Below are positions 41,926-52,620 of a stretch of 64,000 bases of DNA, piece after piece; the first letter of the stretch is position 1, and the number at the start of each line of letters is the position of its first letter. The translations under genes were made by a program, and so were the position numbers. The stretch comes from an uncultured Candidatus Actinomarina sp. (GTDB taxonomy: Bacteria; Actinomycetota; Acidimicrobiia; Actinomarinales; Actinomarinaceae): positions 62,001 to 126,000 of the forward strand of contig CACNFT010000004.1 in the NCBI GenBank assembly GCA_902619825.1. Direction: 5' to 3'. The notes below the pieces were generated by a model that saw only the letters and a list, made by a program, of their open reading frames with translations, was not told the origin of the DNA and did no database searches.

Positions 41926-43615
41926 CAGCTACCTCAATGTATTTAAGGTTATAATCCTCTAATTCATTTTCATCAATAATAGTTGGCGCGTTTGTTAAAG
42001 GGTCAAGTCCAGATTGTGTTTTAGGAAAAGGTATAACATCTCTTATTGAATCAACATTGAGCATTACAGCAATAATCCTGTCTATACCTAATGCTATTCC
42101 TGCATGTTGCGGTGTCCCATAAGACAAAGCTTCAATAAACCATCCAAAACGATTTTCAATGTCATCATCTGAAAGACCCCACATTTCTAATACTTTTCTT
42201 TGGATATCTGGAGAATTAATTCTTTGTGATCCTGAACCCAACTCTGATCCATTAAGAACTAAATCATAATGTAGAGCTGTAGCATTATTAGGATCTACAA
42301 TAAAATTCTCAGTATCTTTTGGTGATGTGAAAGGATGATGAGAGGGTTGTATTTCTCCATTTTCGACTTCAAAATAAGGAAAATCATAAACCCAAGTGAA
42401 ACTGTAAGTATCTAACGGGTTAAAAATTTCTCTACGAATGATATCTAATACTGGATATATCTCCATATTTCCAGATTGAAATAACAGCATTCCATCACCT
42501 AGTTTTTGTATTTCCTCATTCTCTTTGTTTGTTGTAATTTTAGATAATGGTCCCGATACTGTAGAGTTTTCAATTTTAAACCAACCAAGACCGTTACTTC
42601 CGTTATCTTTAACTAACTCATCTAAAGTATCTATCTCTGATCTTGTCATTATTTTTGATGTATGAAAACCCTTTACGAAACCTGAATTTTCTAATGATGA
42701 TTTTATAAAATTAATCTCTGTATTTTTAAATATATTACTTAAATCTTCAATTGTTTCTGCAATTCGTAAATCTGGCTTATCAGTGCCATAGTTTTCAATT
42801 GCTTCTTTGTAAGTCATATCTCGAAAAGGTACCTCGACTTTAATGGAAAATACATTATCCAATAATTCTTTAACTATCGTTTCAGTAGTTTTTCTTACTT
42901 CATCTGGTGTACCATTTAATATTTCTAAATCTAGTTGCGTAAATTCTGGTTGTCTGTCTTTTCTTGAATCTTCATCGCGATAGCATTTAGCAATCTGATA
43001 ATATTTGTTAAATCCAGAAATCATAAATAATTGTTTATACATCTGAGGTGATTGTGGTAAAGCATAAAATGAACCACTTTGTTTTCTTGATGGGACTAAA
43101 AAGTCTTTTGCACCTTCAGGTGTAGATTTTGTTAACGTTGGTGTATCTAATTCTAAAAAAGATAAACTATCCATTGAATTCCTTATTGATTTAAATGTGT
43201 TTGAACGAGCGAGAATATTTTTTTTCATATCATCTCGTCTCAAATCCAAGTATCTGAATTTCAATCTTATATTTTCATCAGTATCGATAGAGTCATCTAT
43301 TTGGAACGGTAGTGGTTTGCTTTTTGAGATTATTGAGTAACTTTCAGCACTGATTTCGTACTCACCGAATTGCTGAGATTTATTGATCATTGACTTATCT
43401 CTTTTTATATATTTTCCGTTAACACTTATGTAATATTCAGATTTAAAAGTATCGATATCAACATTTTCAGAATCTAAAACGATTTGTATTTTTGAACTTG
43501 TGTCTCTTAGTTCAATGAAAACAAGACCTCCGTGGTCTCGAATACTACTTACCCAACCTCTTAAGTCAGAAACTTCACTATTTACTTTTGATTTTATTAA
43601 ATCTTCTATTTTCAT
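41918..43615 (-). CDS. aspS: Aspartyl-tRNA synthetase (bacterial type)
   Basis: RGWVSSIRDHGGLVFIELRD, FRYLDLRRDDM, QSPQMYKQLFMISGFNKYYQIAKCYRDED, GIALGIDRIIAVM. Confidence 0.96.
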   Translation of the reverse strand: MKIEDLIKSKVNSEVSDLRGWVSSIRDHGGLVFIELRDTSSKIQIVLDSENVDIDTFKSEYYISVNGKYIKRDKSMINKSQQFGEYEISAESYSIISKSKPLPFQIDDSIDTDENIRLKFRYLDLRRDDMKKNILARSNTFKSIRNSMDSLSFLELDTPTLTKSTPEGAKDFLVPSRKQSGSFYALPQSPQMYKQLFMISGFNKYYQIAKCYRDEDSRKDRQPEFTQLDLEILNGTPDEVRKTTETIVKELLDNVFSIKVEVPFRDMTYKEAIENYGTDKPDLRIAETIEDLSNIFKNTEINFIKSSLENSGFVKGFHTSKIMTRSEIDTLDELVKDNGSNGLGWFKIENSTVSGPLSKITTNKENEEIQKLGDGMLLFQSGNMEIYPVLDIIRREIFNPLDTYSFTWVYDFPYFEVENGEIQPSHHPFTSPKDTENFIVDPNNATALHYDLVLNGSELGSGSQRINSPDIQRKVLEMWGLSDDDIENRFGWFIEALSYGTPQHAGIALGIDRIIAVMLNVDSIRDVIPFPKTQSGLDPLTNAPTIIDENELEDYNLKYIEVADE

Positions 43616-44784
43616 ATTAACTTCTTCAAGTTTCGTATATTAAATTCAAATGATTCATTATTTTTTGGATTCTTAATCGTCTTTTCAGTACAGTTTATAA
43701 CATAATCAACATTGTTTTTTATAGCCTCTTTATACTGTGTGTTCTCTTTACTTTTTCTTATTGGTAAAAAATATTTAATTCCACTTTTATCTAATTTATT
43801 GGAAATTGATTTAATATCATCAAAATTTTGACCTATCAACATGATCTTCTTTGAAGAAGGTACATAATTTATACAATTAATTATTCTGTCAACACCAAAA
43901 GCAACACCTACTCCTGCACAATTACCTAGGTTCAAAGATTCAGCAAGTTTATCATACCTACCACCACCACCAAGAACTGTAGCTTTATATACGAACTCAA
44001 ATGTTAAGTCATTGTAGTAATCAAGTCCTCTAACTAATTTTGAATTCTCTACATATTTGATATTTTCATTATTTAAGTTATGTTTTAAATTTTCATATCT
44101 GTTTAAAGTATCTTCCTCTAAATACTGATAAATTACAGGAGCAAGATCAATTATTTCTGAATCGAATGGATCATTAGAATCCAAAATTCGTAAAGTATTT
44201 TTACCAATCTTTTCATTACTTTCTTTTGATAAGTTATTTTTATTCTTTTTAAAGTAATTTTCTAATTCTTTTATATAAAGTTTTCTTTCTCCAATAGATC
44301 CAATCGTGTTTATATTTAGTTTTGCTTTTATATTTAATTTATCTAAAAAATTGATTGAGGATTTAAGTATCTGTAGTTCAGAAAAATCATCAATCGTACC
44401 AATTAATTCGGCTCCTGCTTGAATAAACTCCCTATACCGATTTTTCTGAGGACTTTCATATCGATACATTTTTCCAAAATAGGCATACTTTTTTGATTCA
44501 TTTTTAAAAAACTCGTTATGAAATCTCACAACACTAGCTGTTGCTTCAGGTCTTAATACAAGTGATCTATTACCCTTATCTTTAAATTCATACATTTGTT
44601 TTGTAACAATTTCTGAATTCTCTCCAATAGATTTTATAAACAATTCTTTATGTTCAAGAATGGGTAACTCAACTAATTCATACCCATAATCAGTAAAAGT
44701 ATCACAAAAAGTATTGAATATATGTATATATTTTTCTGATTCTGCACCAAATAAATTTCTAGTGCCTTTTACTTGTTCAATCAT
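43612..44784 (-). CDS. hisS: Histidyl-tRNA synthetase
   Basis: GTRNLFGAES, LRPEATASVVRFH, LVRGLDYYNDLTFEFVY, GGGGRYDKL. Confidence 0.94.
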   Translation of the reverse strand: MIEQVKGTRNLFGAESEKYIHIFNTFCDTFTDYGYELVELPILEHKELFIKSIGENSEIVTKQMYEFKDKGNRSLVLRPEATASVVRFHNEFFKNESKKYAYFGKMYRYESPQKNRYREFIQAGAELIGTIDDFSELQILKSSINFLDKLNIKAKLNINTIGSIGERKLYIKELENYFKKNKNNLSKESNEKIGKNTLRILDSNDPFDSEIIDLAPVIYQYLEEDTLNRYENLKHNLNNENIKYVENSKLVRGLDYYNDLTFEFVYKATVLGGGGRYDKLAESLNLGNCAGVGVAFGVDRIINCINYVPSSKKIMLIGQNFDDIKSISNKLDKSGIKYFLPIRKSKENTQYKEAIKNNVDYVINCTEKTIKNPKNNESFEFNIRNLKKLI

Positions 44785-45403
44785 TCAAATATTCCCTTAC
44801 TAGAATATTATTGTTTTTTATTGATTTTACTGTGTCTTTATCTCCGTGTCCCGGATAGAGAATATAATCATCATGAAATTCTGTAAACACATTATTTATG
44901 GAATAGATCATCTCATTTGTGTCACCAGTTAATAAATCAGTTCTACCAATTCCTTCTTTGAATATAAAATCACCTGTAAATACTATTCCTAAACTTGGAA
45001 ACTCAAATGAACTACTCCCCTTTGTGTGACCAGGATTACTGTGTACTATTAATTCCTCACTTTTAATATCTTTGACTTCATTTAATTCACCTTGATATGT
45101 AATTGAATCAAGATTTAATCCCATAAATGATTTAAGTTGTTCCTCAGGGTGTCTTGCTAATTTCTCGTCATTCAAATCTATATAAATAGATCCATCAAAA
45201 CTACTCATACCTAAGGCATGATCAAAATGTCCGTGAGTTAATAATGCTCCTCCAATACTAAGATTTTCCTTTTTAATGTAGTCAAGTACAGGATCAAGGT
45301 CAGGTGGTAAATCAATGACATATGATATACCATCGGAAAGACTAGGCGTAACTATGTAGCAATTAGAAGTAGTAAAACTTGTGAAAACAAATAAATCATC
45401 CAC
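44777..45403 (-). CDS. MBL-fold hydrolase (glyoxalase II-like)
   Basis: LTHGHFDHALG, NPGHTKGSSSFEF, FTGDFIFKEGIGRTDL, LYPGHGDKDTV. Confidence 0.92.
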   Translation of the reverse strand: MDDLFVFTSFTTSNCYIVTPSLSDGISYVIDLPPDLDPVLDYIKKENLSIGGALLTHGHFDHALGMSSFDGSIYIDLNDEKLARHPEEQLKSFMGLNLDSITYQGELNEVKDIKSEELIVHSNPGHTKGSSSFEFPSLGIVFTGDFIFKEGIGRTDLLTGDTNEMIYSINNVFTEFHDDYILYPGHGDKDTVKSIKNNNILVREYLND

Positions 45404-45405
45404 GC

Positions 45406-47565
45406 TTAGTTTCCTGGATTTGCACGTTGAACGTCGAAAACATTTTCTATATTTTTAGCATCTCTGATTATTGAATCAAGTTGTTCATTACCACTTATTT
45501 CCACTTGAAATAATAAAGTCACTATTCTCTTGCTATTAGTAAGTGATTTGGCAACAAGGATATTGCCACCATTGTCTGATATCGCTATTGTTGCATCTCT
45601 TAGTAAGTAAGGTCTATCAATAGCTTCTATTTCTAACCAAACAATTGAACCAGTCTGTGCATTGAATCCCCATGAAACATCAATTATTCTTTCACCCTTG
45701 GAGCTATCTATCTTAATGTTCAGACAATCAGATCTATGAATTGATATTCCATTAGATATCGTAATGAAACCTAATATATCATCGCCAGGAACAGGAACGC
45801 AACATCTTGCCATCCTTACTTTTATATCATCATATCCTTCTACAATTACAAGTTGATCATCGTTTGTTTGATATTTATCTGGTGATAAAATATCCTCTTC
45901 TTCAGAAATTTCTTCAGGAAATACAAATTTTCTGATTTTATTTCCAACATTGTTTATTTTTATGTTTCCATTACCTAAGTTTTGATAAATCGATTCATTA
46001 TTTGGATATTTAAGAATGTTTAAAAGTTCATTCAAAATATTATCTTTACTTGAATAGTTAAAAATCTCATCGTTTTCTTCTAACCAGGAATTTAATATCT
46101 GCTTACCTTTTTGTATATCTTCATCCTTAAGTTGTTTTTGGTACCATTGCTTAATTTTAGAACGTGCTCTTGATGTCTTTACAAATGTTAACCAGTCGCG
46201 ACTTGGTCCTTTATTTTTTTCATTTGTAGTTAATACCTCAACTGTATCACCAGTAGTTAGCCTTGTACTTAAATTTACTAATTTACCGTTTATTTTTGCA
46301 CCAATTAATTTTTCTCCTACTTGAGTATGAACTGAAAAAGCAAAGTCAACAGGTGTTGCACCCTGAGGTAACGTAATTACGTCTCCCTTTGGTGTTAAAC
46401 AAAACACTTCATCTTCATAAAGGTCTAATTTCATATGTCTTAGAAATTCATTAGGATCCGGATATTCATCTGATAATTCTGATAATGCATTTGTCCATTG
46501 CTGTGTATCATTTTGTGGCTTTTCTTTATACTTCCAATGGGCAGCTACTCCATATTCAGCTCTATAGTGCATATCGTGAGTTCTAATCTGTATCTCCATT
46601 TTTTGACCTGTTTCCGTTAAAACTGTTGTATGTAAGCTTTGGTAAAGATTAAATTTTGGCATTGAAATAAAGTCTTTAAATCTACCAAGTACTGGCTGAA
46701 AGTTTGCGTGGATTAAACCAAGAATTGTATAACAATTTTTTACATCATCAGTTAAAATTCTTAGTCCGATAAGATCATTTATTTCATTAAACGTTAAACC
46801 ATTATTAACAATTTTTTTGTATATCGAATAATTATGTTTTGGTCTTCCAACGACTTCTGCAGATAAAGAATTCGCAGACAAAAGATCTTCAATTACCTTT
46901 AATGACTTATTAATATTTTTGTCTCTATCAGGTGCAGTTTTCTCAATTAAATTTTCTATTTCAGAATTTTGATTTTTAAATATCAAACTAAATGATATAT
47001 CTTCAAGTATGTGTTTTATATTTTGAAGTCCTAACCTATGTGCGAGTGGAGCATAAACATATAATGTCTCATTGGCTATTTTTTCTTGTTTGTAATCTGC
47101 TAGATATTGAATAGTTTGTATGTTGTGGAGTCTATCGGCAAGTTTTAATATTAAAACTCTTATGTCTTTGGACATTGCAATAACCATTTTTCTTATTGCA
47201 TCCGCTTGAGCTTCCTCATTTGAGTTATATTGAATTTTATCTAATTTTGTAACACCATCAACTATATTTGCTATTTCACTTCCAAATTCTTTTTTAATAT
47301 CTTTAAAAGTAACATCTGTATCTTCTATTAAATCATGCAAAATTGCTGATACAACTGTTTCGATATCCATACTTAAATCAGCTAAATAGGTAGCAACCTG
47401 TAAAGGATGAGTGATATATGGTTCTCCAGAAGCTCTTTTTTGATTTAAATGTCCTTCGGACGCGTATAAATATGCTTTTTTTAGTATTTCTTCATCATTT
47501 TTAAATTTAGAATACAAGTTATTAATAAGCTCATCTGCATCAAGTAAATCAAGATTTTTAACCAT
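45406..47565 (-). CDS. relA: Bifunctional (p)ppGpp synthetase/hydrolase RelA/SpoT
   Basis: HD motif LHDLIEDTDV, synthetase RFKDFISMPKFNLYQSLHTTV, TGS and ACT domains. Confidence 0.96.
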   Translation of the reverse strand: MVKNLDLLDADELINNLYSKFKNDEEILKKAYLYASEGHLNQKRASGEPYITHPLQVATYLADLSMDIETVVSAILHDLIEDTDVTFKDIKKEFGSEIANIVDGVTKLDKIQYNSNEEAQADAIRKMVIAMSKDIRVLILKLADRLHNIQTIQYLADYKQEKIANETLYVYAPLAHRLGLQNIKHILEDISFSLIFKNQNSEIENLIEKTAPDRDKNINKSLKVIEDLLSANSLSAEVVGRPKHNYSIYKKIVNNGLTFNEINDLIGLRILTDDVKNCYTILGLIHANFQPVLGRFKDFISMPKFNLYQSLHTTVLTETGQKMEIQIRTHDMHYRAEYGVAAHWKYKEKPQNDTQQWTNALSELSDEYPDPNEFLRHMKLDLYEDEVFCLTPKGDVITLPQGATPVDFAFSVHTQVGEKLIGAKINGKLVNLSTRLTTGDTVEVLTTNEKNKGPSRDWLTFVKTSRARSKIKQWYQKQLKDEDIQKGKQILNSWLEENDEIFNYSSKDNILNELLNILKYPNNESIYQNLGNGNIKINNVGNKIRKFVFPEEISEEEDILSPDKYQTNDDQLVIVEGYDDIKVRMARCCVPVPGDDILGFITISNGISIHRSDCLNIKIDSSKGERIIDVSWGFNAQTGSIVWLEIEAIDRPYLLRDATIAISDNGGNILVAKSLTNSKRIVTLLFQVEISGNEQLDSIIRDAKNIENVFDVQRANPGN

Positions 47566-47586
47566 AAATTAATGGTACTAGTTTTT

Positions 47587-48492
47587 TTATTTATTAATTA
47601 TCCTTGATAAAAATGGAATAGTTACAAATATTGAGCTGTACGTTCCAGATATTATTCCAATAAATAGAGGTAAAGCAAAATCGGTTAGAGTTCCGGATAA
47701 ACCAATTATATTACCGAGAAACAATATAGAAGCTATTGGCACAGCTGAAGTAATTGATGTATTGATACTTCTCATTAAAATCTCATTAAACGTTTTGTTT
47801 AAAGTTTTTATAGATAAATTACTTTCTTTATTCATTCTTTGACTATCTCTTAATTTATCAAAAAGTATCACTGTATCGTAAAGGGAATAACCAAGAATAG
47901 TTAAAAGCGCAATGACTGTAGATGGTGTTATTTCAAAATTCAATAATAAATAAATCGTTGTACAAATTAATAGATCATGAATTAGAGCTATTAAAGCAAC
48001 TATAGAAAACCTAAACTGAAATCTAATTGATATAAGTAAAACTATAAAGGATAAAAATATTACAAGCGCTCGAATTCCCTTAGTTGTAATTTCTTGTCCA
48101 AATGTTGGTCCTACACGTTGGAACTCGATTTCATTACTGTCGACATTAAACTTATTTGCAAGATAATTTAAGAATTCAGATTCTTGGGATTGAGATCCCT
48201 CAACAGCTCTGAATAAAACAGTATCTGAATTTTCATAGGTTTGATATCTTGAAACTTCTAATATGTTGTTGGTAAGTACTTCATCTATGTCAGATTTAGA
48301 ATACTCACTTGTCAATTGATATGTTGTACCACCTGTAAAATCAATTGAGAAATTCAAGTTTAATATACCAATAGCTGCACATATCATCACCGTTAGAAAT
48401 ATTACTATTTCAACAATAAATATTTTTTGAAGCAAGTTTCGTTTATTGTAAAAATCGATATTTGTATTGCCTAAAAATAAGTTTTTAAACAT
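47587..48492 (-). CDS. secF: Protein translocase subunit SecF
   Basis: IDFTGGTTYQL, VGPTFGQEIT, GYSLYDTVILFDKLRD. Confidence 0.95.
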   Translation of the reverse strand: MFKNLFLGNTNIDFYNKRNLLQKIFIVEIVIFLTVMICAAIGILNLNFSIDFTGGTTYQLTSEYSKSDIDEVLTNNILEVSRYQTYENSDTVLFRAVEGSQSQESEFLNYLANKFNVDSNEIEFQRVGPTFGQEITTKGIRALVIFLSFIVLLISIRFQFRFSIVALIALIHDLLICTTIYLLLNFEITPSTVIALLTILGYSLYDTVILFDKLRDSQRMNKESNLSIKTLNKTFNEILMRSINTSITSAVPIASILFLGNIIGLSGTLTDFALPLFIGIISGTYSSIFVTIPFLSRIINK

Positions 48493-49930
48493 TAGTTATA
48501 TCCTTGTTTTTAATTGGAAACAAAAATCTAGTATTGTTAATTCTTGATACAACAATTGGTACAACATTTCTTGTATAAAGACGTGTGAACAATAAATCAA
48601 AAATTGTTGCAATACCAAGTGCTAATGCAAAACCACGTATTGGACCTACAGCTAAAATATAAAGTAAAAAGGCTGCAGACAATGAAACGAAATCAGCTGT
48701 TAATATTGTCTTCCATGATTCATCTACAGCTTTATTAGCTGCGAATTCGAAGGATCTTCCAACTTTAATCTCGTCTTTAAGTTTTTCAAAAGTAACAATA
48801 TAAGAGTCAGCAGCTAAACCAATTGAAACAATAATTCCAGCAATTCCCGCAAGTGTTAATGTAAATCCTTGTAAATTTCCTAAAACTGAAATTACTGAAT
48901 AAAACAACAGCCCAAACATTGATAGACCAAATACGGATATGAAACCTAGAAATCGGTAATAAAGAATGATAATTATTGAAATTATAATTAGACCAATTAA
49001 TCCTGCTTGCAACCCAAGATTTAGTGTGTCCTCTCCTAAACTTGCAGAAACTTTCTGAATGGATGATCTTTCAAAAGATACTGGCAACGCACCATATCTC
49101 AAAATTACAGCAAGATTATTTGCTGATTCCCCTGTATCAGTATTTCCCATCGATATTGCTGCTGTTCCACCTGTTATACCTATATCAGGATTGACATCAA
49201 GAGCTATACCTGGTGCTGATACTATTTCACCGTCTAAGACAATCGCTAGTCGTCTTTTATCACCAGTTTCTCTTGCTAATTGTTTTGTTAAATCTGTAAA
49301 TTTAACAGCTGAAGAGTCTTTAAATTCTAAAGATACTATCCATTCATTCTCAGGGTATGCTGCAATTGCATCTTCAATATCATTACCAGTTAAGACTGCT
49401 GGACCTAGTTTATAAATGACAGGATAACTTGTTGTTATAGATAAAAGATATGACTCAGTATTTGGATCGTCATCTAAAGTAATTCCAATTTCTTCATCAA
49501 CACCAGGTGCTGATACTTTAATAGGATTCTCTGGATCATCGGGATTAGGAAGATATTCAAAAGCAGGTGAATATCCAGTATCAAAAGAGGAAGCTAGTAC
49601 TGGTCTAAATGTCAATAAACCAGTTGCTCCTAGGGCTTCAATTGCGCGTTCTTGATCTGTAACTCCTGGAAGCTGAACTAGTACAGCATTATTCCCACTT
49701 ATAGAAATTTCTGGTTCTTGTACGTCACCAAATGCCTCAATTCTTGTTCTCATTATTTCAACAGACTTTTCTAAAACTTCTGGATCAGTATTTTGATCAG
49801 CTGTAAGTATTACCGAGATTCCACCTTGTAAATCTAAACCAAGTTTTGGTGATAAGGATGATTGATAAACATAAACAAATAAACCAATAGATAGAACTGG
49901 TAGAAAAAGAAATTTAAGGGTTCGTCTCAT
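48485..49930 (-). CDS. secD: Protein translocase subunit SecD
   Basis: LGLDLQGGISVIL, IRTRIEAFGDVQEPEI-like, LTLAGIAGIIVSIGLAADSYIVTFEKLKDE. Confidence 0.95.
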   Translation of the reverse strand: MRRTLKFLFLPVLSIGLFVYVYQSSLSPKLGLDLQGGISVILTADQNTDPEVLEKSVEIMRTRIEAFGDVQEPEISISGNNAVLVQLPGVTDQERAIEALGATGLLTFRPVLASSFDTGYSPAFEYLPNPDDPENPIKVSAPGVDEEIGITLDDDPNTESYLLSITTSYPVIYKLGPAVLTGNDIEDAIAAYPENEWIVSLEFKDSSAVKFTDLTKQLARETGDKRRLAIVLDGEIVSAPGIALDVNPDIGITGGTAAISMGNTDTGESANNLAVILRYGALPVSFERSSIQKVSASLGEDTLNLGLQAGLIGLIIISIIIILYYRFLGFISVFGLSMFGLLFYSVISVLGNLQGFTLTLAGIAGIIVSIGLAADSYIVTFEKLKDEIKVGRSFEFAANKAVDESWKTILTADFVSLSAAFLLYILAVGPIRGFALALGIATIFDLLFTRLYTRNVVPIVVSRINNTRFLFPIKNKDITNV

Positions 49931-50178
49931 GAAATACTGTTAATAAATGAAGTCTTAATTTTTATTTCACCATTTTTGAGAACTAATGTAACTGTATCAT
50001 CACTTATTGATGTTACTCTTCCGTAAATACCTGAATCTGTGATTACATCTTCACCGATTTTTAGGTTTTTTACGAATTCTTTGTGTTTTTTATTTCGTCT
50101 TCGCTGAGGTAAATATAAAACTGCATAAAATACAACAAAAACAAAAACTAAGGGCAATAAAGATACTATGTCACTCAT
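49927..50178 (-). CDS. yajC: YajC preprotein translocase subunit
   Basis: LPQRRRNKKHKEFVKNLKIGEDVITDSGIYGRVTSI. Confidence 0.93.
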   Translation of the reverse strand: MSDIVSLLPLVFVFVVFYAVLYLPQRRRNKKHKEFVKNLKIGEDVITDSGIYGRVTSISDDTVTLVLKNGEIKIKTSFINSIS

Positions 50179-51247
50179 TTATAAATTCCTTTTTAAAACT
50201 ATCAAAACTTGATTTTAATATACTTTCTCTAGCTTCTTCAATAATTTGTTCTGTTTGAATTATATTATGAACAGTTAAATATAACCAAGAAGTTGTATTT
50301 TCATTTGCAAAAAGGTGACGTAAATAAGCTCTTGAATAATTTAAACACGTAAAGCATTTGCAATTAGTATCTATAGGATTTTCATCATTTTTAAATTTTT
50401 GATTTTTTATGTTGATGTATGTATTACGAGTAATTAACTTACCATGTCTTGCGAGTCTTGCAGGCCAAACACAATCAAACATGTCAACACCAGAATCAAT
50501 CAAATCAATTAAACCTATGGTGTCACCTAAGCCCATAACATATCTTGGCTTTCCTATTGGAAGTATTGAATTTAAATGATCTACGACCTTTTTTCTTTCA
50601 GTACTTGTTTCACCGATTGCTAATCCACCAATTGCATATCCATCAAATTCTAATTCAATCATTGATTTTGCTGAAGTTTCTCTTAAATCAAGATTTAAAC
50701 CTCCTTGAACTATGCCAAACAGTTCTTGTTTATTGTTTTTATGTACACTTTTTGCTTTTTCAGCCCACTGACTTGTAATTTCTATTGCTTTCATTTGATC
50801 TTCATCTGATCTGTCATAATCAATTAAATAATCAAAAATCATTGCAATATCACTGCCTAAAAGATTTTGTGTGTTGACTGATTCTTCAGGAGTCATTTTA
50901 AAAAAGGAACCATCATATACATTTTTAAATTCAATACCATCATTTAATAATTTGGTTGGTAATGACCAAGCTTGAAAACCTCCAGAGTCAGTAAGTATTA
51001 ATTTATCCCAATTCATAAATTTATGTAATCCACCTAAATCATTTATTAACTGTGCTCCTGGTCTTAGATGTAGATGGTATGCATTTGCTAGAAGTATTGA
51101 GGTCTTATCTAGATACTGATGAGGTGTAGATTTAATTGCACCTCTTGTAGCAACAGGCATAAATGTGGGAGTCTGTACTTCAATATTATTTATAGACAAT
51201 AACCCAGCTCGAGCATTTTTATCATTTGAAATTAATTTATATGCCAT
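50171..51247 (-). CDS. tgt: Queuine tRNA-ribosyltransferase
   Basis: ILTDSGGFQAWSL, FDCVWPARLARHG, zinc site CKCFTCLNYSRAYLRHL. Confidence 0.94.
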   Translation of the reverse strand: MAYKLISNDKNARAGLLSINNIEVQTPTFMPVATRGAIKSTPHQYLDKTSILLANAYHLHLRPGAQLINDLGGLHKFMNWDKLILTDSGGFQAWSLPTKLLNDGIEFKNVYDGSFFKMTPEESVNTQNLLGSDIAMIFDYLIDYDRSDEDQMKAIEITSQWAEKAKSVHKNNKQELFGIVQGGLNLDLRETSAKSMIELEFDGYAIGGLAIGETSTERKKVVDHLNSILPIGKPRYVMGLGDTIGLIDLIDSGVDMFDCVWPARLARHGKLITRNTYINIKNQKFKNDENPIDTNCKCFTCLNYSRAYLRHLFANENTTSWLYLTVHNIIQTEQIIEEARESILKSSFDSFKKEFINE

Positions 51248-52247
51248 CGTTTTTTATTTTAAACATTACTGCATCACCAAAACTTAGGAACTTCATATTA
51301 TTTTCTAAGGCAAAAGCATAAAGTTTTTTCCAGGAATCGCCATAAATAGCTTGAACAATTGAAAGTAGAGAACTCTTAGGAGCATGAAAATTTGTTATTA
51401 GATAGTCAGCAACATTAAATTTGAATCCTTTTGTTATAAACAAATTTGTATTTCCTTTAAAAGTAGAAGTATTATTTACATGCTCTAAAGTTCTTAATGT
51501 TGTTGTACCAACACAAACAATATTATATCCGTTCTTTTTTTTCGCAATTATTTCATGGTAAGTTGCTTCATTAATCTCATAATCTTCAGAATGTATATCA
51601 TAATCTTCTACGTATTCAGTACTGATAGGTTTGAACGTACCGAGACCAATATCAAGATTAAGGAATCTTATATTAATATCCTTTTTTTCAAGCTGTTGAA
51701 ATAAATTTGGAGTGAAATGAAGAGCAGCTGTAGATGCAGCCAATGAAAATCCATTCTTACTAAAAAAAGTTTTGTAGTGTTCATATTTATAATCCAAATC
51801 ATCAATGTAAGGTGGCAAAGGAGTTGATCCATAATTATTGATTATTTGTTCTAACGGTAAAGAAAATTTTATTCTAAATCCATCGGTTACATTTTTGATA
51901 ATATTTATTGAGAAATTTTCAAGTTCAATTTCTTCTCCAATTTTCTTTTTTCCATTAAATTTAAGTAAACAATCTGCTGAATATTCATCAACTATCTTAA
52001 GTATGAATATTTCTACGTTTCCATTAGTATGTTTTTTAATTGTCTTAACTCTTACATCTATAACTTGAGAATTATTAAAGACCAGCAATGATCGGTTTGG
52101 AATCACATTATCTATATTTTCAAATTTATGAATTATCATACTTTCAGCATCAAGAATTTTTGAATCTTCTGGATTTTGGTATGGATCTTGAGCTATCGAA
52201 GATTTTGGTAGATGATAATCTAAATCAGAAATATGGGTTTTGTTCAA
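51237..52247 (-). CDS. queA: S-adenosylmethionine:tRNA ribosyltransferase-isomerase
   Basis: LDYHLPKSSIAQDP, LPPYI, AASTAALHFT, VGTTTLRTLE, TNFHAPKSSLL. Confidence 0.94.
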   Translation of the reverse strand: MNKTHISDLDYHLPKSSIAQDPYQNPEDSKILDAESMIIHKFENIDNVIPNRSLLVFNNSQVIDVRVKTIKKHTNGNVEIFILKIVDEYSADCLLKFNGKKKIGEEIELENFSINIIKNVTDGFRIKFSLPLEQIINNYGSTPLPPYIDDLDYKYEHYKTFFSKNGFSLAASTAALHFTPNLFQQLEKKDINIRFLNLDIGLGTFKPISTEYVEDYDIHSEDYEINEATYHEIIAKKKNGYNIVCVGTTTLRTLEHVNNTSTFKGNTNLFITKGFKFNVADYLITNFHAPKSSLLSIVQAIYGDSWKKLYAFALENNMKFLSFGDAVMFKIKNDGI

Positions 52248-52601
52248 TTACTTGTTTAAAAGCTTAATAAAAAGTTCATATGACATTGACACAACTTCAG
52301 GCATTCCATCATTTGTTCTTCTCTTGTTGTCACCCTGTCTCTTAAGTTTTTTCCAAAATAACACAGTATTTTCATCGCTTGACTTTTCAATTGCTTTACC
52401 AAGTGATTGATGTAAATTTAGATTTTGTCGAGATTTTGCTTCAATAAAATACTCTTCTCCGTCAACAAACAATTGTATGTCACCCAAATCATTAGAACCA
52501 CCTTCAGCGAAACGTTGAGCTTTCATATTTGAATTTTCGTTCAGTCTTTTTACGATATTTGATTCGTATGTAGTTCCCTGTTTTTTAGCTTTATTAACCA
52601 C
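52248..52601 (-). CDS. PDDEXK nuclease-like protein, Hjc/Holliday-junction-resolvase-like
   Basis: GTTYESNIVKRLNE...KAQRFAEGGSNDLGDIQLFVDGEEYFIEAKSRQN: KG-E...R..G...DI...EAK core. Confidence 0.6.
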   Translation of the reverse strand: MVNKAKKQGTTYESNIVKRLNENSNMKAQRFAEGGSNDLGDIQLFVDGEEYFIEAKSRQNLNLHQSLGKAIEKSSDENTVLFWKKLKRQGDNKRRTNDGMPEVVSMSYELFIKLLNK

Positions 52602-52620
52602 ATAATAATTGTAGCTAAAA

